Positions 1-7,120 are shown, counted from the first letter of the stretch. The stretch: 19,346 bases of DNA from an uncultured Planctomycetaceae bacterium (GCA_903823545.1 CAIJTL010000259.1:1-19346), one strand, 5' to 3'. Numbers and translations are program-made. The notes: generated by a model not told the origin, from the sequence alone.

Positions 1-1028
1 ATCGCCCCGGTTCGCTGCGAGCGACCAATTGCCGAGAAGGCAAACAGGCGATGATCGAATTCTGTCAGCGAGAAGGGGTCGCTTACGACATCTGCGGCAA
101 AGTGATCGTCGCCGTCGATGATTCTGAACTCGGCAACCTGCAAAGCATTTACGAACGAGGCCAAGCCAACGGCGTGACATGCGAAATCATCGGCGTCGAG
201 CGACTCCGAGAACTTGAGCCGCACTCTGCGGGCATCAAAGCGATTCACGTTCCTGAGGCGGGAATCGTCGATTACCCGGCCGTCTGCGAAAAACTCGCGA
301 ACCGCATCCGCGAAAAAGGGGGGACGATCCAGCTCGACTCACGAGTCACCGGAATGCGCCGATCCAACAGTCGCATGATCGTGCTGAATTCAGCAGAGGA
401 CGTAGAAGCCCGCTGCGTCATTACCTGTGCCGGACTGCACTGTGATCGAGTGGCGAAACTGAGCGGTTCAAAGCCAAATGCCAAAGTCGTCCCGTTTCGA
501 GGCGAATACTACGAACTCACCCCTGATGTGCAGCACCTCTGCAAAAACCTGATTTATCCAGTTCCGGACCCGAAATTCCCGTTTCTCGGCGTGCATTTCA
601 CAAGGTTGATTCACGGCGGGATTGAATGCGGCCCGAACGCGGTTCTAGCGTTTGCTCGCGAAGGCTACACCAAGCTCGACATCAACTTGGTCGATCTGTT
701 CGAGTCGCTCACGTACCCCGGCTTCCTCCGCATGGCCGCCAAACATTGGAAGACGGGCTGCGGCGAGATGTGGCGATCCTTCAGCAAGGCGGCCTTCGTC
801 AGAGCCTTGCAGCGACTCATGCCCGACATCCGCGCCGAACACCTTCACCCCGCTCCAGCCGGTGTTCGTGCTCAGGCACTTGGATTAGACGGAAAGCTCG
901 TCGACGATTTTGTCATTCAAGAGAATGACCTTGTCGTCAACGTGCTCAACGCACCGTCACCTGCAGCGACAGCCGCGCTCAACGTGGGCCGACTCATCGT
1001 CGACAAATTGGCGGGCCGACTCACCTGA
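1..1028 (+). CDS. lhgO: L-2-hydroxyglutarate oxidase (5' end outside window)
   Basis: This is an FAD-dependent oxidoreductase of the LhgO/YgaF family, which oxidises L-2-hydroxyglutarate to 2-oxoglutarate; in E. coli it works at the inner membrane and feeds the quinone pool. The frame is already open at base 3 and encodes GSLRATNCREGKQAM before the first ATG at 51, which matches the family sequence, so the ATG at 51 is internal. The N-terminus, including the GxGxxG dinucleotide-binding loop, lies off the window. Visible family blocks are YDICGKVIVA, LEPHSAGIKAIHVPEAGIVD, GLHCDRVAKLSG, FRGEYYEL, YPVPDPKFPFLGVHFT and the C-terminal NAPSPAATAALNVG. The frame is intact to the TGA at 1026-1028. 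A strong hairpin follows 19 bases later. No partner in the same pathway is visible. Confidence 0.93.
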   Translation, partial: RPGSLRATNCREGKQAMIEFCQREGVAYDICGKVIVAVDDSELGNLQSIYERGQANGVTCEIIGVERLRELEPHSAGIKAIHVPEAGIVDYPAVCEKLANRIREKGGTIQLDSRVTGMRRSNSRMIVLNSAEDVEARCVITCAGLHCDRVAKLSGSKPNAKVVPFRGEYYELTPDVQHLCKNLIYPVPDPKFPFLGVHFTRLIHGGIECGPNAVLAFAREGYTKLDINLVDLFESLTYPGFLRMAAKHWKTGCGEMWRSFSKAAFVRALQRLMPDIRAEHLHPAPAGVRAQALGLDGKLVDDFVIQENDLVVNVLNAPSPAATAALNVGRLIVDKLAGRLT

Positions 1029-1047
1029 GAATAGATTTGAAAACTCG

Positions 1048-1068
1048 GAGCAAGCAGCACGCTTGCTC
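1048..1068 (+). terminator. Hairpin downstream of lhgO
   Basis: A perfect 8-bp stem (GAGCAAGC / GCTTGCTC) closes a 5-base loop (AGCAC), starting 19 bases after the lhgO stop. No T-tract follows, so it is not a textbook intrinsic terminator. It may stop transcription with help or protect the mRNA 3' end. Confidence 0.45.
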
Positions 1069-1127
1069 ATCCATTCCTGCCAAATCCCAAGTCATCCATC
1101 CAACGGAAAAATTGAGGAGAGACAGAC

Positions 1128-1622
1128 ATGGCTGTGAAAAAGAAGCCCGTCGAAAAGTCGAAGATCACCGCAAAAGTCAAAAAGGTCGCGAAGACTGCCA
1201 AGAAACCGACCGCTTCCAACAAGCCCAAGACTACAAGCACGAAGGCAAAGTCCGTCAATAACGCAAAAGCTCCCTCTTCAAAGACGGCTCATGCGTCGAA
1301 ACCTGTGGCCTCAAAAAAGCCTGAACCAGCTCCAGAGGTATCGCTCGGTCGACCGCTCGTGACTCAGGAAGAAAAGCTCTACATGCTCTTCAAAGATGAC
1401 TTTCACGCGCGGCAAATCTTCGAGTTTCTACGAGTCCAAACGGTGAAAGAACTGGAACAATACAGCCCCTCGCAGATCGTCCGAATCCTTTCCAAACCGC
1501 TTACGAATACAGTCGAACGCATTCGGCAACGACTCGCCGAAATGAAACGCTCTTTGCGGGAGGACGAAACGTTCGCAGCAGATTTCCTCCAAACTGCTAA
1601 GCAGGCTGGTCATCGCCCTTGA
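1128..1622 (+). CDS. Lysine-rich protein with small helical C-terminal domain
   Basis: The function is not recognised. The 164-residue protein has two parts. Residues 1-70 are dominated by Lys, Ala, Ser, Thr and Pro with KKxxxK-type spacing, like the tail of histone-H1-like proteins, and are probably disordered and able to bind nucleic acid. Residues 78-142 are predicted helical (DFHARQIFEFLRVQTVKELE, then SPSQIVRILSKP and VERIRQRLAEMKRSL). Their pattern loosely recalls the helix-hairpin-helix fold of the RNA polymerase alpha C-terminal domain, but this is a visual resemblance only. The ATG is preceded by a strong Shine-Dalgarno sequence (GAGGAGA, 1114-1120, 7 bases away), which supports the gene. 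It lies 99 bases after lhgO with a hairpin between, so it is probably transcribed separately. Confidence 0.8.
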   Translation: MAVKKKPVEKSKITAKVKKVAKTAKKPTASNKPKTTSTKAKSVNNAKAPSSKTAHASKPVASKKPEPAPEVSLGRPLVTQEEKLYMLFKDDFHARQIFEFLRVQTVKELEQYSPSQIVRILSKPLTNTVERIRQRLAEMKRSLREDETFAADFLQTAKQAGHRP

Positions 1623-1965
1623 GGCTAAATTGTGCCAACGAACGGCAACACTTCCGTCGGAAACACCTTTTCGCAGACATCCTTACGCAACCCACCTGAC
1701 ACAAAACTGCGACAGAGATAACTCCATCGAGTCCACTAAGAAATGATTACGAAGCCCATTCAAGATCTATCGCATCAAACTCAGGTGATTCCCAACCCAA
1801 GGCAAGGGGTTTCCTGATTACATCCTTGTTTCACGCTGCCATAGATTCCACACCGCGACAATGTGACTGCACCAGATTTTCACGAATAGCGAGTCATTGA
1901 TAGCAAATGATCCGCGGGCCTATTCCTGAGTCGGGTGTTGCGGCATTTCGCAGAGGAATCTCCGA
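1623..1965. other. Intergenic region without a recognised gene
   Basis: These 343 bases lie between the lysine-rich protein and the LuxR-type regulator. I see no convincing gene. A reading frame starting at 1907 overlaps the regulator out of frame and has no good ribosome-binding site. TTGATA at 1897-1902 and TATTCC at 1921-1926 (18 bases apart) could be a weak housekeeping promoter for the regulator, but the match is poor. Confidence 0.4.
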
Positions 1966-2658
1966 ATGGAATCTATTCGACTGTTGCTCGCGTCAGACTA
2001 CGCGTTGCCACGGGCAGGGTTGCGATTGTTGCTGGAGTCCGTATCCGGCTTTGTCGTTGTTGGTGAAGTTGCTCAGGCCAGCTCGCTTGCCGAGCAAATC
2101 AATTTGGCCCAACCAGACGTCGTGGTGATGTCGATGGCGCCTCGGTCGGGATTCGGCACATCACTGATTGAATCGCTGGCCCAAGAGCACCGAACCCTCA
2201 ACCTCGTCGCGATTTCAACGCACGAAGAGTCCTCGTTCGTGAGACTTCTCATCTCTGCCGGAGTCCGTGGATACGTCTGCGAACAGTCCCCACCGATTGA
2301 ACTGTTTCAAGCGATTCGAGACGCCGCTCAAGGACGAATCTACATCGACTCGCTGGTCTCAAGTCGAACCGGACAAGAATCACTGAGCAAGGTGAAATCC
2401 GATGCCGCAGTCGACGGTCCACGACGGCCTGCCTTCTTGAGCCGCCGAGAAACCGACGTCCTGAAGTTACTGGCTCGCGGTTTTACCAACCAACAAGTAG
2501 CCGACAACTTGCTCTTGAGCGTGAAAACTGCCGAGACCTACCGCGTTCGCCTGACTCGTAAGCTAGGCGTTAAGAGCCGGTCGGAACTCTTCAACTACGC
2601 GTTTGAAGTCGGCATGGTGGATCTCAACGATCTGACTCAGGGACTGGTTGCGAAATAG
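1966..2658 (+). CDS. LuxR/NarL-family regulator with degenerate receiver domain
   Basis: This is a DNA-binding transcription regulator of 230 residues. Residues 3-125 have the order of a response-regulator receiver domain (IRLLLASDYALPRAGLRLLL, then QPDVVVMSMAP, VAIST, AGVRGYV). Residues 157-217 are a LuxR-type helix-turn-helix (LSRRETDVLKLLARGFTNQQ, then VADNLLLSVKTAETY). Ser56 stands where the phospho-acceptor Asp is expected, Ser10 replaces the first Asp of the acidic pocket, and Glu106 replaces the conserved Lys. Ordinary phosphorylation by a histidine kinase is therefore unlikely. The start is set by AGAGGA at 1952-1957, 8 bases before the ATG. No histidine kinase is adjacent. The downstream neighbour converges with a 13-base gap. 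Targets cannot be inferred from the sequence. Confidence 0.92.
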   Translation: MESIRLLLASDYALPRAGLRLLLESVSGFVVVGEVAQASSLAEQINLAQPDVVVMSMAPRSGFGTSLIESLAQEHRTLNLVAISTHEESSFVRLLISAGVRGYVCEQSPPIELFQAIRDAAQGRIYIDSLVSSRTGQESLSKVKSDAAVDGPRRPAFLSRRETDVLKLLARGFTNQQVADNLLLSVKTAETYRVRLTRKLGVKSRSELFNYAFEVGMVDLNDLTQGLVAK

Positions 2659-2671
2659 CATGGCTGCATGC
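2658..2671. terminator. Small hairpin between convergent stop codons
   Basis: GCATG and CATGC form a 5-bp stem around GCTG in the 13-base gap between the regulator stop (TAG 2656-2658) and the beta-propeller stop on the opposite strand (2672-2674). It could act on both strands. There is no T-tract, so support is weak. Confidence 0.2.
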
Positions 2672-4348
2672 CTACTTGAGGTCGTAGCAAGCGGCTTCCT
2701 CTGCATTCCGCACGAGCAATCGGCCTCTCGCTAGGACCGGATTGTTCCACGTTTTCCCTTCGATCGCTCGAAACTTTGCGAGTTCGCGAGGCGGTTCTGG
2801 TGACGCAGGAACGATCACAACATCCCCCTCCTCCGAAAGAATCAGGAGCTTGTCGTCCGAAATCAGCATCTGGCCATACCCATATCGGCCTTGCTTCCAA
2901 ACTCGTTTTCCATCTTTCAGACTCAAACAGGTCAGCAATCCTTCGTCGAGTCCATAAACGTAGTCGCCTCGCCGCATGGCACTGTCGAATTTCAGCTTGA
3001 ATTGCTTCGACTTCCACACGTCCTGAACTTTCCAGTTCGACATTGCCCCCGTCACCTTGAGCAACACTGATCCCAAGCCGTATCCCGATCCGATCAAAAC
3101 CGAATTTTTATCAATGACCAGCGGTTGCGAAGCGTTGATTTGCGGCGTGTTCGACCACTCGAACTGCCACAACGTCTTCCCTTGGTCGACCGACAACGCC
3201 GAGAGACCGACGCCGTCGAAGATCAGCACTTGCCGCTCGCCATCCAACGTCGTGAGATGCGGAGCGGCGTAACTCCCGTATCGGTTCCCCGACGACCAGA
3301 CTTTCTCGCCGGTGTCGCGGCGATAGGCGATGACCGCCGAGTTCTTGCTCTTGCTCGCATCGTCGTTGCTACCCGGAGCCACAATCACCAGATCATCGAC
3401 AACGAGCGGTGAGCCAGCTTGACCCCACGGCAGGTTTGTGGAACCCGCATCGTCCAAAATATTGCGACTCCAGATCGCCTTGCCCGAGGCGGCGTCGAGG
3501 CAATTCAGTATGCCGGTCGCCCCCAACGCATAGCATTGACCTTCATGAATCGTCGGAGTCGAACGAGGTCCATTGCCTCCTTGCACACTTTCAAAGCGAG
3601 CCGTGTCACTGTGTTGCCAAAGCTCTTCGCCAGTCTCGATGTCGTAGCAGACCACCAACTCCTCCGGTCCGCGTTGCTCAATGGTCCAAGCTCGACGGCC
3701 AATTGCCGCGAACGATCCCCAGCCCAATCCAATCGGATGTCGCCACAATTTCTTCGGAGGCATCGCGTCCCAATCAGTTCGTAACGGCGGCCCCACGACA
3801 ACACCGTCTCGATTGCGTCCGAGATACTGAGGATTGTCTTCATCCGTCGGCACAAGGCTGTTGGCCTCGCTCAATTCATCTGTCTTCACCACCACATCAG
3901 AAGCCGTCTCAGTTGCGGCAGAATCATCTACGGTGTTCTTACTGACGGGCGTCGCTCGCGAACCGCGCTCTTTGAAAAACTGCTCTGCTTTCGAAGTCGC
4001 CGTCGGTTTCCAACGGAAAGAAAACTTCGGAGTCATCGCACCATCGAATTCATCAAATCGAAAGACCGCCACAAACGTGAGAAATGCAACCACTAAGCCA
4101 ATCAAACCTTGACCGCGAATCTCCCACGTAAGATTCGACCACAAGATCCACCAGAGCAAAATCAGGAAAGCTGACAACGGCCAAATGATGAATAGCGACG
4201 TGAAAACCAGGTAAGAAAGGTTCTCCGCAAACGCCCACATCGACGCAGCCTGCAAGACCACCCCCAGCCCAATCGCAGCCGGCACTGGCCACAATCTTGG
4301 CTCTCTCAATTCGTGGCCGTTCTTCGCCGCAGAACCATCTGTGCTCAT
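2672..4348 (-). CDS. Membrane-anchored PQQ-like beta-propeller protein
   Basis: This 558-residue protein has three N-terminal hydrophobic segments (about residues 21-38, 45-70 and 81-96) and a linker to about 170. A WD40/PQQ-type beta-propeller then fills the rest, probably outside the cytoplasm. The repeat signature xxxxGxxxW occurs at least five times: DIETGEELWQ (237), DAASGKAIWS (285), RRDTGEKVWS (343), SVDQGKTLWQ (386) and SLKDGKRVWK (476). This is the outer-membrane-assembly-BamB/PQQ_2 repeat style. No catalytic residues of quinoprotein dehydrogenases are evident, so I infer a structural or binding role rather than an enzyme. Planctomycetes encode many such proteins. GGAGG at 4358-4362, 9 bases upstream, supports the ATG at 4348. 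It is downstream of csrA and the DCC gene, but a long hairpin (4477-4501) separates them. Confidence 0.88.
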   Translation of the reverse strand: MSTDGSAAKNGHELREPRLWPVPAAIGLGVVLQAASMWAFAENLSYLVFTSLFIIWPLSAFLILLWWILWSNLTWEIRGQGLIGLVVAFLTFVAVFRFDEFDGAMTPKFSFRWKPTATSKAEQFFKERGSRATPVSKNTVDDSAATETASDVVVKTDELSEANSLVPTDEDNPQYLGRNRDGVVVGPPLRTDWDAMPPKKLWRHPIGLGWGSFAAIGRRAWTIEQRGPEELVVCYDIETGEELWQHSDTARFESVQGGNGPRSTPTIHEGQCYALGATGILNCLDAASGKAIWSRNILDDAGSTNLPWGQAGSPLVVDDLVIVAPGSNDDASKSKNSAVIAYRRDTGEKVWSSGNRYGSYAAPHLTTLDGERQVLIFDGVGLSALSVDQGKTLWQFEWSNTPQINASQPLVIDKNSVLIGSGYGLGSVLLKVTGAMSNWKVQDVWKSKQFKLKFDSAMRRGDYVYGLDEGLLTCLSLKDGKRVWKQGRYGYGQMLISDDKLLILSEEGDVVIVPASPEPPRELAKFRAIEGKTWNNPVLARGRLLVRNAEEAACYDLK

Positions 4349-4476
4349 TCAATTTCGCCTCCGAAGCCTCGTCAATCTTGGCCAAAGGAATCGCGCCAGC
4401 CAGATCGGCTTGAAAAAGCAAAACCCTCGGCATCCCCAACGCTGACGCGAGCGCCAGTGATGAGGCCGAGGGATCA

Positions 4477-4501
4477 TTGCGAGCGAACATGTCGCTCGCA
4501 A
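4477..4501 (-). terminator. Long perfect hairpin after the DCC-family gene
   Basis: A perfect 10-bp stem (TTGCGAGCGA / TCGCTCGCAA) closes a 5-base loop (ACATG), 12 bases beyond the stop of the DCC-family gene on the minus strand. No T-tract follows. It probably ends or partly ends the csrA-DCC transcript, or protects its 3' end, and separates it from the beta-propeller gene. Confidence 0.5.
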
Positions 4502-4513
4502 GCAGTGGATTAC

Positions 4514-4969
4514 TTATGGAAGAAATCGCCGTCGCTCATTCGGCGTCGGCAATCGACAGGTTTCCTTCTGACCGAACAACCGATAGCGATTCGCTGAGAC
4601 GATCCGATATCCAATATCTCGCAACGGTCGCGGGATGAGCCAAAGCAATGCTCCAAACAAAGTCCAAATACCTCCTAACTGCCAGAGGACTCGCACGACC
4701 GCCGATGTGCGAGCAAATAATTCTCCAGCCTCGTCAGCCCATACAACGGTATCAAAGATCGGCGGGCCCAAGTTCGACTGCTTTGCAAATCGCTGCGCGA
4801 GTTGCTGGCGGCTCGCAGTCTCACCTTGCAACGGAGCGAAGCGGATCGTTTCTCGACGGTCGCGGGACAGAACGAAGTCCACAAAGCGGTTACACAACCC
4901 GCAGACACCGTCAAAGAATACGACATTCGTCGGACGATCCGCCTCGCTAATCGCGGCCGAACTCGGCAT
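4514..4969 (-). CDS. DCC-family (DUF393) thiol-disulfide oxidoreductase-like protein
   Basis: The 151-residue protein belongs to the DCC family (DUF393, YuxK-like), named for the motif seen here as FDGVCGLCNRFVDFVLSRD, with Cys23 and Cys26 forming a CxxC pair in a thioredoxin-like context. Further family marks are RFAPLQG, TVVWADEAGELFARTSAVVR and the hydrophobic C-terminal half WTLFGALLWLIPRPLRDIGY ending near ANRYRLFG. Most members have no proven substrate. I chose the ATG at 4969 because GGAG (4976-4979) lies 6 bases upstream. An ATG at 4996 would add 9 residues. A longer frame to 5125 would overlap csrA and is rejected. The gene follows csrA after 37 bases (10 for the alternative start) and is likely co-transcribed with it. 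Confidence 0.85.
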   Translation of the reverse strand: MPSSAAISEADRPTNVVFFDGVCGLCNRFVDFVLSRDRRETIRFAPLQGETASRQQLAQRFAKQSNLGPPIFDTVVWADEAGELFARTSAVVRVLWQLGGIWTLFGALLWLIPRPLRDIGYRIVSANRYRLFGQKETCRLPTPNERRRFLP

Positions 4970-5006
4970 CACCAACTCCGAGTCTAGTTTCACCATAACA
5001 CCGTCA

Positions 5007-5255
5007 TCAGTTGTTGATGTTGTTACCGAATTCATGAACCAGCTCCCAAGGGAGTCCGACATTCCGTCGAAAACTCGCATCCAACAAACCAGACATCGCC
5101 GGTTCGAGCACATCCAATTCGCCACGCAACACTCGCATGTGTGCCGGAGCTTCGATTCCTAGTTTCACGCGACCGCGTCCCGTTTGCACGACAGTCACGA
5201 CAATGTCTTCGCCAATTCGAATCGTCTCAGTCTTCTTCCGAGTCAGTACCAACAT
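5007..5255 (-). CDS. csrA: Carbon storage regulator CsrA
   Basis: CsrA is a small dimeric RNA-binding protein that recognises GGA in hairpin loops of mRNA leaders and usually blocks translation. The N-terminus MLVLTRKKTETIRIGEDIVV and the block RVKLGIEAP are diagnostic. Leu4, Arg6 and Arg44, which contact RNA in E. coli CsrA, are present (MRVLRGEL). The protein is 82 residues, about 21 longer than E. coli CsrA, and the extra C-terminus (GLLDASFRRNVGLPWELVHE) has no family match that I recognise. The start is set by GGGGAG at 5262-5267, 6 bases away. A terminator and a GGA-loop hairpin lie upstream (5394-5424, 5342-5362), so csrA probably has its own promoter and may repress itself. No flagellar genes or fliW are visible nearby, although they are common csrA neighbours elsewhere. 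Confidence 0.95.
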   Translation of the reverse strand: MLVLTRKKTETIRIGEDIVVTVVQTGRGRVKLGIEAPAHMRVLRGELDVLEPAMSGLLDASFRRNVGLPWELVHEFGNNINN

Positions 5256-5341
5256 GACATGCTCCCCTTTTATTTGCCCTCGTGTGCGTCTTCGGTCGCT
5301 GAAGTGCGACCTCGGAACGACGGCAAGTTTGCTCCCTCTTC

Positions 5342-5362
5342 GATGAGTCTCCGTTGCTCATC
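5342..5362 (-). promoter_or_regulatory. Hairpin with GGA loop in the csrA leader
   Basis: On the minus strand, GATGAG and CTCATC form a 6-bp stem around the 9-base loop CAACGGAGA, which contains ACGGA. This has the form of a CsrA target (ANGGA in a hairpin loop). A second ANGGA (AGGGA) is at 5333-5337, and the ribosome-binding site GGGGAG also contains GGA. The location about 90 bases before the csrA start suggests autoregulation. This is inferred from sequence only. Confidence 0.4.
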
Positions 5363-5393
5363 TCGATGGAGTTTCAAAAGCGAAGAGCGTGCC

Positions 5394-5424
5394 AAAAACC
5401 TAAGCCAACAGTTTATTGGCTTAG
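5394..5424 (-). terminator. Intrinsic terminator upstream of csrA
   Basis: Read on the minus strand, a perfect 9-bp stem (CTAAGCCAA / TTGGCTTAG) with a 7-base loop is followed by GTTTTTGG. This is the best rho-independent terminator in the window. It lies about 225 bases after the DUF1559 stop and about 140 before csrA, and would end the antitoxin-toxin-DUF1559 transcript and insulate csrA. It could instead act as a leader attenuator if transcription starts upstream of it. Confidence 0.7.
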
Positions 5425-5647
5425 CGATAGGCAGTTCCAACTCAACAAATCTCGGCAATTCAGCCAGCAATTCACATCTCAACCACACGCACCACAGAAT
5501 CAAAACCTTTCAACATCACACGCCACTCACCAAAACCGCAAGAAGCTCTGCAACATTCACACACCGAATTACAAAACCTCAAAGCCACACCGGCGTTCTT
5601 CGCCGCTAACGAGAGAAATGAGTTCCGAACCAGGATCACCACAAACC

Positions 5648-6736
5648 TCAAAAAGCTCCTCCAACAGAGTCATTCTTTGCGCCGAGACCTCCCCATATCC
5701 CATAACAACTGCTGGTATCGCGGTCATATCCATGTATGTTGGGTTCGGGAAAAATGTGGTTCAAAGGCTTGGTCGATTTAAGCCCTTCGGTCCATTTTGT
5801 CTCATGGTTGATCGACTCGTTGATGAAGCGAACGGTGCCGTCGCACATCAGAACGTGACAACCACGTTTGTCCGAGGATGAACCGTGCTGACTGCTCGCG
5901 GTCAACCAACCGCCGACAGATGCACCGCTCGGTGGAGCGGATGCAGCACAGGAAGGCCCATTCGGCGGAACCGCCGTGAGGAACACCGAATAAAAGGGAT
6001 GTCCGCTGGCCCATCGCTCGCCCATGCGTTCCGAAAGAATGCTGACCGAGTCCGAGTAAGTATCACCAGACGCGAGTGCGATACATTCCGCCGGGCTTGT
6101 TGCCGATACCTCGGCAACTCGCCCTCGCACCTCATTTCGGAGCGAGCTCCCGCCGAGATTGCGTTCGGCCATTGCAATCGTATTCGCCGTGCCATCGGTA
6201 ATGTCTCGATCTCGAACGCACCGCCGCCAACCAAAAATGCCGCGAGTCTCCTCGCGATTCGGGAAATCATCCACACCTCCCTTTTCACCGAAGTCGATTT
6301 GATCTCCTCCGCAGAAGGCATAACTCGCGTGTCGTTGTTGTTCGACCTGCGGAGGAATGAACGAACTTGGGCAGAGCATGACGGAGAGTTCGACTGACCG
6401 AGACTCAACCAACTTCATCGGATCAGGTGAAAATTGAGGTTCAAATCCCTTCGGATGTCTCACGTCAAACCAAATGTCGTTCGCATTCAAATACGGCAGC
6501 AACAACACACGTCCGGACAATCGCTCGCCAACACTCGCAGGCCCGCCAGAGTACGGCGGAAAGCACTGATGAATGTCGTGGTAGTTCCAAAGCGCAGTCC
6601 CCCATTGCTTGAGGTTCCCTTTGCAATGCGACAGCCTCGCCGCATCGCGCGCGTGCAACACCCACGACACCGTCAGCGCGAGCAGCAGCCCAACACAGCC
6701 AACTCCTACACCAATGTTGATCCAGGCTCGTTTCAT
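5648..6736 (-). CDS. DUF1559 domain protein
   Basis: This 362-residue protein belongs to the DUF1559 family, which is greatly expanded in planctomycetes and has no established function. Family marks are ARDAARLSHCKGNLKQWGTA followed by NYHDIHQCFPPYSG (residues 29-66) and the C-terminal MCDGTVRFINESI (298-310). Most members begin with a type IV pilin-like GFTLIELL leader. Here the N-terminus is MKRAWINIGV followed by a plain hydrophobic segment (to about residue 27), so the prepilin cleavage motif is missing and the protein is probably a simple membrane-anchored exported protein. The usual His-x9-Asp-Gly motif appears stretched (His284, Asp299-Gly300). GGAG (6745-6748) lies 8 bases before the ATG. 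It starts 33 bases after the PIN-like toxin gene and may be read from the same transcript. Confidence 0.88.
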   Translation of the reverse strand: MKRAWINIGVGVGCVGLLLALTVSWVLHARDAARLSHCKGNLKQWGTALWNYHDIHQCFPPYSGGPASVGERLSGRVLLLPYLNANDIWFDVRHPKGFEPQFSPDPMKLVESRSVELSVMLCPSSFIPPQVEQQRHASYAFCGGDQIDFGEKGGVDDFPNREETRGIFGWRRCVRDRDITDGTANTIAMAERNLGGSSLRNEVRGRVAEVSATSPAECIALASGDTYSDSVSILSERMGERWASGHPFYSVFLTAVPPNGPSCAASAPPSGASVGGWLTASSQHGSSSDKRGCHVLMCDGTVRFINESINHETKWTEGLKSTKPLNHIFPEPNIHGYDRDTSSCYGIWGGLGAKNDSVGGAF

Positions 6737-6769
6737 GATGCTTACTCCGATGACTGCCGCTGCAGGCGG

Positions 6770-7120
6770 TTATCGCAACGGCAGATAGATCACCGAATTG
6801 GCGATCTCGCTTGGCTTCATGCAGTTGGCAATCAACTCGATGTCCTCAATCAAGCGGCCAATGCTGGCCCCCTCTTGGTGAGCAAAGAGCAATCCGCCAA
6901 AAGGATGCCCGATCGCCTGCCATTCCTGAGAGATCGCGAGCAAATCGGTGTCCTGAGAAAACAAAACTCGTCCGTTCTGAGTTGCTCGATCCAGCAGGTC
7001 TGCATCTTCAAAGCGAGTTGTTCCGTCTTCTTGGCTTGTCAGAACATCAATACCATGACGACGAAGTCCAGCCGTAATTGCGGCGGGAATATGCACATCC
7101 ATGTAAATGGCGTGCGCCAT
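6770..7120 (-). CDS. DUF5615 PIN-like protein (putative toxin)
   Basis: The 116-residue protein matches the DUF5615 family, a compact PIN-like fold predicted to be an RNase toxin. The typical order is seen: IYMDVHIPAAITAGLRRHGI (Asp8), DVLTSQEDGTT, DADLLDRATQNGRVLFSQD (with acidic residues at 57 and 59), then HPFGGLLFAHQ and a C-terminal VIYLPLR. The candidate metal-binding acids are Asp8 and those around 39 and 57-59. The ATG at 7120 shares its A with the TGA stop of the upstream DUF433 gene (TGATG), a strong sign of translational coupling, so I prefer it to a TTG one codon earlier. Toxicity and nuclease activity are known only as predictions for this family. Confidence 0.88.
   Translation of the reverse strand: MAHAIYMDVHIPAAITAGLRRHGIDVLTSQEDGTTRFEDADLLDRATQNGRVLFSQDTDLLAISQEWQAIGHPFGGLLFAHQEGASIGRLIEDIELIANCMKPSEIANSVIYLPLR

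Larger units (their letters stand above)
5256..5647. other. Intergenic region upstream of csrA
   Basis: This 392-base gap holds the csrA leader (5256-5393), a terminator (5394-5424) and a strand-biased stretch (about 5440-5590) that is rich in A and C and poor in G on the plus strand. A small hairpin, CGGCG / CGCCG with loop TTCTT, is at 5591-5605, followed by CGCTAACG at 5604-5611, a word shared with repeats at 13006 and 14447. A minus-strand frame at 5270-5503 starts only with TTG and contains the terminator hairpin, so I do not call it a gene. Confidence 0.55.

Noticed and set aside
4053..4490. 145-residue minus-strand frame overlapping the beta-propeller gene start
   Set aside because: Its start codon lies in the loop of the 4477-4501 hairpin and it overlaps the real gene in another frame.
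4970..5125. 52-residue N-terminal extension of the DCC-family gene
   Set aside because: It overlaps csrA out of frame and lacks conserved sequence; GGAG before 4969 gives a better start.
5270..5503. 77-residue minus-strand frame just upstream of csrA
   Set aside because: It starts only with TTG, has no clear ribosome-binding site, contains the terminator hairpin and GGA hairpin, and resembles no family.
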